Assembly: GCA_910576895.1 (NCBI GenBank)
Contig: CAJTJZ010000001.1
Span: 85,050-149,049, forward strand
DNA: 64,000 nucleotides
DNA from: an uncultured Lachnospiraceae bacterium
GTDB taxonomy: Bacteria; Bacillota; Clostridia; Lachnospirales; Lachnospiraceae
Direction: 5' to 3'
Under the pieces are notes generated by a model. The model was given only the letters and a program-made list of their open reading frames with translations, ran no database searches and was not told where the DNA came from. This document shows, in pieces, positions 61,770 to 64,000 of the stretch; the stretch's first letter is position 1, and every line of letters begins with the position of its first letter. A program made the position numbers and the translations under genes.

Positions 61770-62636
61770 ATGCATTATCATAAATCTCTCTTAAAGAAAT
61801 TAAAGGAAGAATGTTTTGGCATTTATTATGATTATCGAAAAATTGCTTTTGTTTTCTTCTGTTACAGCTTACTTGGAACAGGACTTATCCTTGGCACTTC
61901 CTCTTTTTTAGATGAAGATGTAACTTTTCATCATACTACTGATAAAGAACAAGATAGTCAAGAAAAAGAACCAGAAACAATTGCAACCGAAGCGACTGCT
62001 TCTAAAAACCAAAGTATTCAAGATGTCCTTGATAAAATCAAATCCCATACAACTTCCTATAGTTTAACGGGAAATACCCCAGAATCTGGAAAAGAAGCAT
62101 TTCCTGATTCTGCCAAGGATTCTCAAAAAGATGCACAAGAATCTACTGCAGCTACGGCTGCAAAAGACAAAGACTCTAACAAAAAAGAGGAAAATTCCTA
62201 CAAATCTTCTAAAAACAGGGAAAAGAATACAAAACCCTATCGTATTTCTGACTATTCTAAAAAAGAACTGGAAATATTAGAACGAATTGTAGAAGCAGAA
62301 GCTGGCGATCAAACATTAAAGGGAAGAATGATGGTAGCACATGTTGTATTAAATCGTGTTGCATCCGATGAATTTCCTGATACTATTAAAAAAGTAGTAT
62401 TTCAAAAAAATAAGACTACCTATCAATTTTCTCCTATTAAAGATGGGCGTTACTATGATGTAAAAATATCGAAAAAAACAAAAAAAGCTGTTGCCAAAGC
62501 CTTTGAATCTTCTGATCTTACGGATGGAGCATTATATTTTATGTCACGTTCCGGTTCTTCTAAAAAGAATATAAAATGGTTTGATTCTTCTTTAACAAGA
62601 ATCACTTCTTATGGCTGCCATGAGTTTTTCAAATAA
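61770..62636 (+). CDS. SleB-like cell wall hydrolase with membrane anchor
   Basis: 288 residues. A membrane helix near residues 25-45 (IAFVFFCYSLLGTGLILGTSS), a disordered Ser/Lys/Asp/Glu/Thr linker (about 50-155) and a Hydrolase_2/SleB C-terminal domain (LEILERIVEAEAGDQTLKGRMMVAHVVLNRV, PDTIKKVVFQ, QFSPIKDGRYY, GALYFMSR). SleB-type enzymes cleave peptidoglycan as lytic transglycosylases, mostly on spore cortex; the glutamate in EAEAG is the likely catalytic residue. AAAGGAG precedes the ATG. Own promoter and terminator. Confidence 0.9.
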   Translation: MHYHKSLLKKLKEECFGIYYDYRKIAFVFFCYSLLGTGLILGTSSFLDEDVTFHHTTDKEQDSQEKEPETIATEATASKNQSIQDVLDKIKSHTTSYSLTGNTPESGKEAFPDSAKDSQKDAQESTAATAAKDKDSNKKEENSYKSSKNREKNTKPYRISDYSKKELEILERIVEAEAGDQTLKGRMMVAHVVLNRVASDEFPDTIKKVVFQKNKTTYQFSPIKDGRYYDVKISKKTKKAVAKAFESSDLTDGALYFMSRSGSSKKNIKWFDSSLTRITSYGCHEFFK

Positions 62637-62648
62637 TTCCAGCGATAG

Positions 62649-62679
62649 AAAAGGGGACTGGTTCTTTCAGCCCCTTTTT
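62649..62679 (+). terminator. Terminator of the hydrolase gene
   Basis: AAAAGGGG(A)CTG pairs with CAGCCCCTTTT around a 7-base loop and runs on into T. Confidence 0.85.
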
Positions 62680-62742
62680 ATAGTAATCCCATTTGTTATT
62701 TTTATTTATGATAATAGGTTTGTTAGCAAAACCTGTAATCTA

Positions 62743-63174
62743 TTATTTTGCTATTTCTTCTGTTGTTTCTGCTTCATTTTCTGTAGCTTCTGATTTTGCT
62801 TCCACAACTTCTGCCTCTTGTACTGCCTTATCTGGTTCTGCTTTTGCTACCGTTGTTTCTGGTTGTGTTGTTTCCTCCACTGTTTCTGTTGTCGTTACTT
62901 CTTCTACTGCTTTTTCTGTTTTCTGTTCTTCCTCCTTATCCCCTTTATCTTTATGAAGCTTTAATGTAACATAGCCTCTTTCATCCTCTGTACTTTCTGT
63001 ATCCTCGCTCTCTGTCTTTTCTTCTTCCTCTACATCATCCTCTAAATCAGAAAAATCGTCAAAGTCATCAGCTTCCTTGTTATTCTCTGACTTTTGCTTC
63101 CAAAAATAATAAACCCCACCAGCAGCAGCTACAAAAGCCGCCATTGTCATAATACTTTTTATTAATCTTTTCAT
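62743..63174 (-). CDS. Small acidic membrane-anchored protein, unknown function
   Basis: 143 residues. Basic start and one membrane helix (MKRLIKSIMTMAAFVAAAGGVYYFW), then a highly acidic, threonine- and alanine-rich, repeat-like disordered region (VEEVTTTETVEETTQPETT and similar). No domain recognised. A clear promoter (63247-63275) and GGAAGG site support it as a real gene. It converges with the SleB-like gene. Confidence 0.75.
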   Translation of the reverse strand: MKRLIKSIMTMAAFVAAAGGVYYFWKQKSENNKEADDFDDFSDLEDDVEEEEKTESEDTESTEDERGYVTLKLHKDKGDKEEEQKTEKAVEEVTTTETVEETTQPETTVAKAEPDKAVQEAEVVEAKSEATENEAETTEEIAK

Positions 63175-63246
63175 AATAAAATATTACCTTCCTTTCCAAA
63201 AAAATCGTTCCTTTCATTGATAAAACGATACACAATACTAATCCTT

Positions 63247-63275
63247 ATTATAAAGCCTTATCTACAAAATGTCTA
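63247..63275 (-). promoter_or_regulatory. Promoter of the small acidic membrane protein gene
   Basis: TAGACA (63270-63275), 17-base spacer and perfect TATAAT (63247-63252) on the minus strand. Confidence 0.8.
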
Positions 63276-63341
63276 TAAGTAAAGATAATAATTTTAAATA
63301 TATTTTTTCTATACTATTGACAATTTATGCTGATAAATAAA

Positions 63342-63372
63342 TTATGCTAATTATTTTATAAAATTAGCATAA
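63342..63372. repeat. AT-rich inverted repeat
   Basis: TTATGCTAATT and AATTAGCATAA form an 11-bp perfect inverted repeat with a 9-base loop. The plus-strand side continues with AAAAAATTAG. It may be a terminator remnant or an operator upstream of the small acidic protein gene. Confidence 0.5.
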
Positions 63373-63398
63373 AAAATTAGTTTATACCTTATAACAAA

Positions 63399-63418
63399 CA
63401 GTGGAATCGCTTGCGATT
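63399..63418. repeat. Intergenic copy of the GGAATCGC palindromic element
   Basis: CAGTGGAATCGCTTGCGATT differs from the copy at 47586-47605 only at the two central bases (TT instead of AA). Confidence 0.65.
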
Positions 63419-63495
63419 TTATTCTAAGTTTTTTGCCCCTGTGGATACAATGATAACTAATTTCGCCGTTTTTAAATTTAATAGCCATCTAAATA

Positions 63496-63525
63496 GGAGA
63501 CCTCTCGAATATTCGAAAGACCTCC
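63496..63525 (-). terminator. Imperfect hairpin after the BspA-like gene
   Basis: A 15-bp imperfect stem centred on the perfect palindrome TCGAATATTCGA, ending in GGAG/CUCC. The U-run is weak on both strands, so terminator function is tentative. Confidence 0.5.
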
Positions 63526-63560
63526 TTATTATTAGATAAGACTTCATTTACTCATTATTT

Positions 63561-64000
63561 CTATAATGCCACAACTTTTACATTAGAACTTAAACCTTTT
63601 TGTTCAAATAACTTCTTATAAGCCTTTATTTTTCCCTTTGGTACTTTAATTGTTGCTTTGAAACTAATACCTTTAAATGCATTCTTACCTATATTCTTAG
63701 CAGTCAATTTTTTTGTTTTAATTGTAATTGTCTTTATGCTCTTGCAGTTATAGAATGCTTGTTTTCCAATTTTTTTGATATTTTTACTAATTGTAAGTTT
63801 CTTAAGGCTCTTATTATTCTTAAAAGCATTTGCCTTAATAGATGTTACTTTGCAAGTAACACCATTTACTTTTATAGTGTTTGGAATTACAATTGTATTA
63901 GCCTTAGCAGCCTTTCCAGTTGGTTTTTCATACTCAACAGTAGCTTTACTAGAATTTCCTCCCGTTGTTACCTTATAAGATGCCTTAGAACTGCTGTCAT
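63561..64000 (-). CDS. BspA-type leucine-rich-repeat surface protein, C-terminal part only
   Basis: Open from the right window edge to a TAG at 63561 (about 145 codons); the N-terminus lies outside. The sequence shows LRR_5/BspA repeats: VTSIKANAFKNNKSLKKLTISKNIKKIGKQAF, then YNCKSIKTITIKT and IGKNAFKGI, ending with the cap VPKGKIKAYKKLFEQKGLSSNVKVVAL. BspA-like proteins are secreted or surface-bound and often mediate adhesion. An upstream Ser/Thr-rich linker is visible at the window edge. Confidence 0.85.
   Translation of the reverse strand, partial: DSSSKASYKVTTGGNSSKATVEYEKPTGKAAKANTIVIPNTIKVNGVTCKVTSIKANAFKNNKSLKKLTISKNIKKIGKQAFYNCKSIKTITIKTKKLTAKNIGKNAFKGISFKATIKVPKGKIKAYKKLFEQKGLSSNVKVVAL

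Larger units (their letters stand above)
63175..63560. other. Intergenic region with several inverted repeats
   Basis: 386 bases between two minus-strand genes. From right to left it holds a hairpin after the BspA-like gene (63496-63525), the shared GGAATCGC palindrome (63399-63418), an 11-bp AT-rich hairpin (63342-63372) and the promoter of the small acidic protein (63247-63275). Confidence 0.6.

Overview
The window is AT-rich (roughly two thirds A+T) bacterial DNA with strong AAGGAGG-type ribosome binding sites, sigma-A-like promoters and U-tailed terminators. Gene families (MsmX/UgpC-type ATPase, CdaR-type regulator, BlaI/BlaR-like pair, T-box riboswitch, Csp-like subtilase, SleB-like hydrolase, BspA-type repeat protein, AP2-domain protein) point to a Gram-positive anaerobe of the class Clostridia, most likely family Lachnospiraceae. 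No rRNA, tRNA, insertion sequence, prophage or CRISPR array was seen.

Layout. 1-9.2 kb: a truncated CdaR/PucR-type regulator, a carbohydrate ABC ATPase, an envelope pair (LytR_C-domain protein plus a degenerate WecG/TagA-like protein), a BlaI/M56-peptidase pair with its own promoter and a palindromic operator candidate, an EF-P-type short-chain reductase and an AAA/PD-(D/E)XK protein. 9.6-14.7 kb: a Gld-like ABC operon (ATPase, permease, GldG-like, DUF4340-like). 14.8-19.4 kb: a tryptophan operon reduced to trpE-trpG-trpB-trpA (no trpD, trpC or trpF), preceded by a tRNA-Trp T-box riboswitch with a UGG specifier and a second terminator. 19.4-23.4 kb: two divergent chemoreceptors. 24.3-37.5 kb: an 11-gene chemosensory and phosphorelay operon (HD-GYP regulator, PAS kinase, degenerate HD-GYP regulator, CheR, CheB, CheY-like, CheA, CheW, receptor, Hpt, hybrid kinase) behind one good promoter. 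37.5-43.5 kb: Csp-like protease, NifU, NifS, ThyX and a membrane-fused spermidine-synthase-like protein. 43.5-45 kb: a secreted protein of unknown function.

45.3-60.5 kb: a nine-gene plus-strand locus (response regulator, kinase, 922-residue membrane protein, ABC ATPase, ABC-2 permease, coiled membrane protein, MoxR ATPase, DUF58 protein and a 1572-residue protein with three von Willebrand A domains). Two similar direct-repeat boxes, one before the regulator gene and one before the coiled membrane protein gene, suggest the two-component system controls the whole locus. This is the best candidate for an under-described system: a regulated envelope machine joining a Gld-like ABC transporter to a MoxR/DUF58/vWA module. 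60.6-64 kb: an AP2-HNH-AP2 relic protein, a SleB-like cell wall hydrolase, a small acidic membrane protein and the C-terminus of a BspA-like repeat protein.

Start codons were chosen by ribosome binding site and gene overlap, so several genes are shorter than their maximal open frames. Family assignments rest on recognised motifs, not on a database search.
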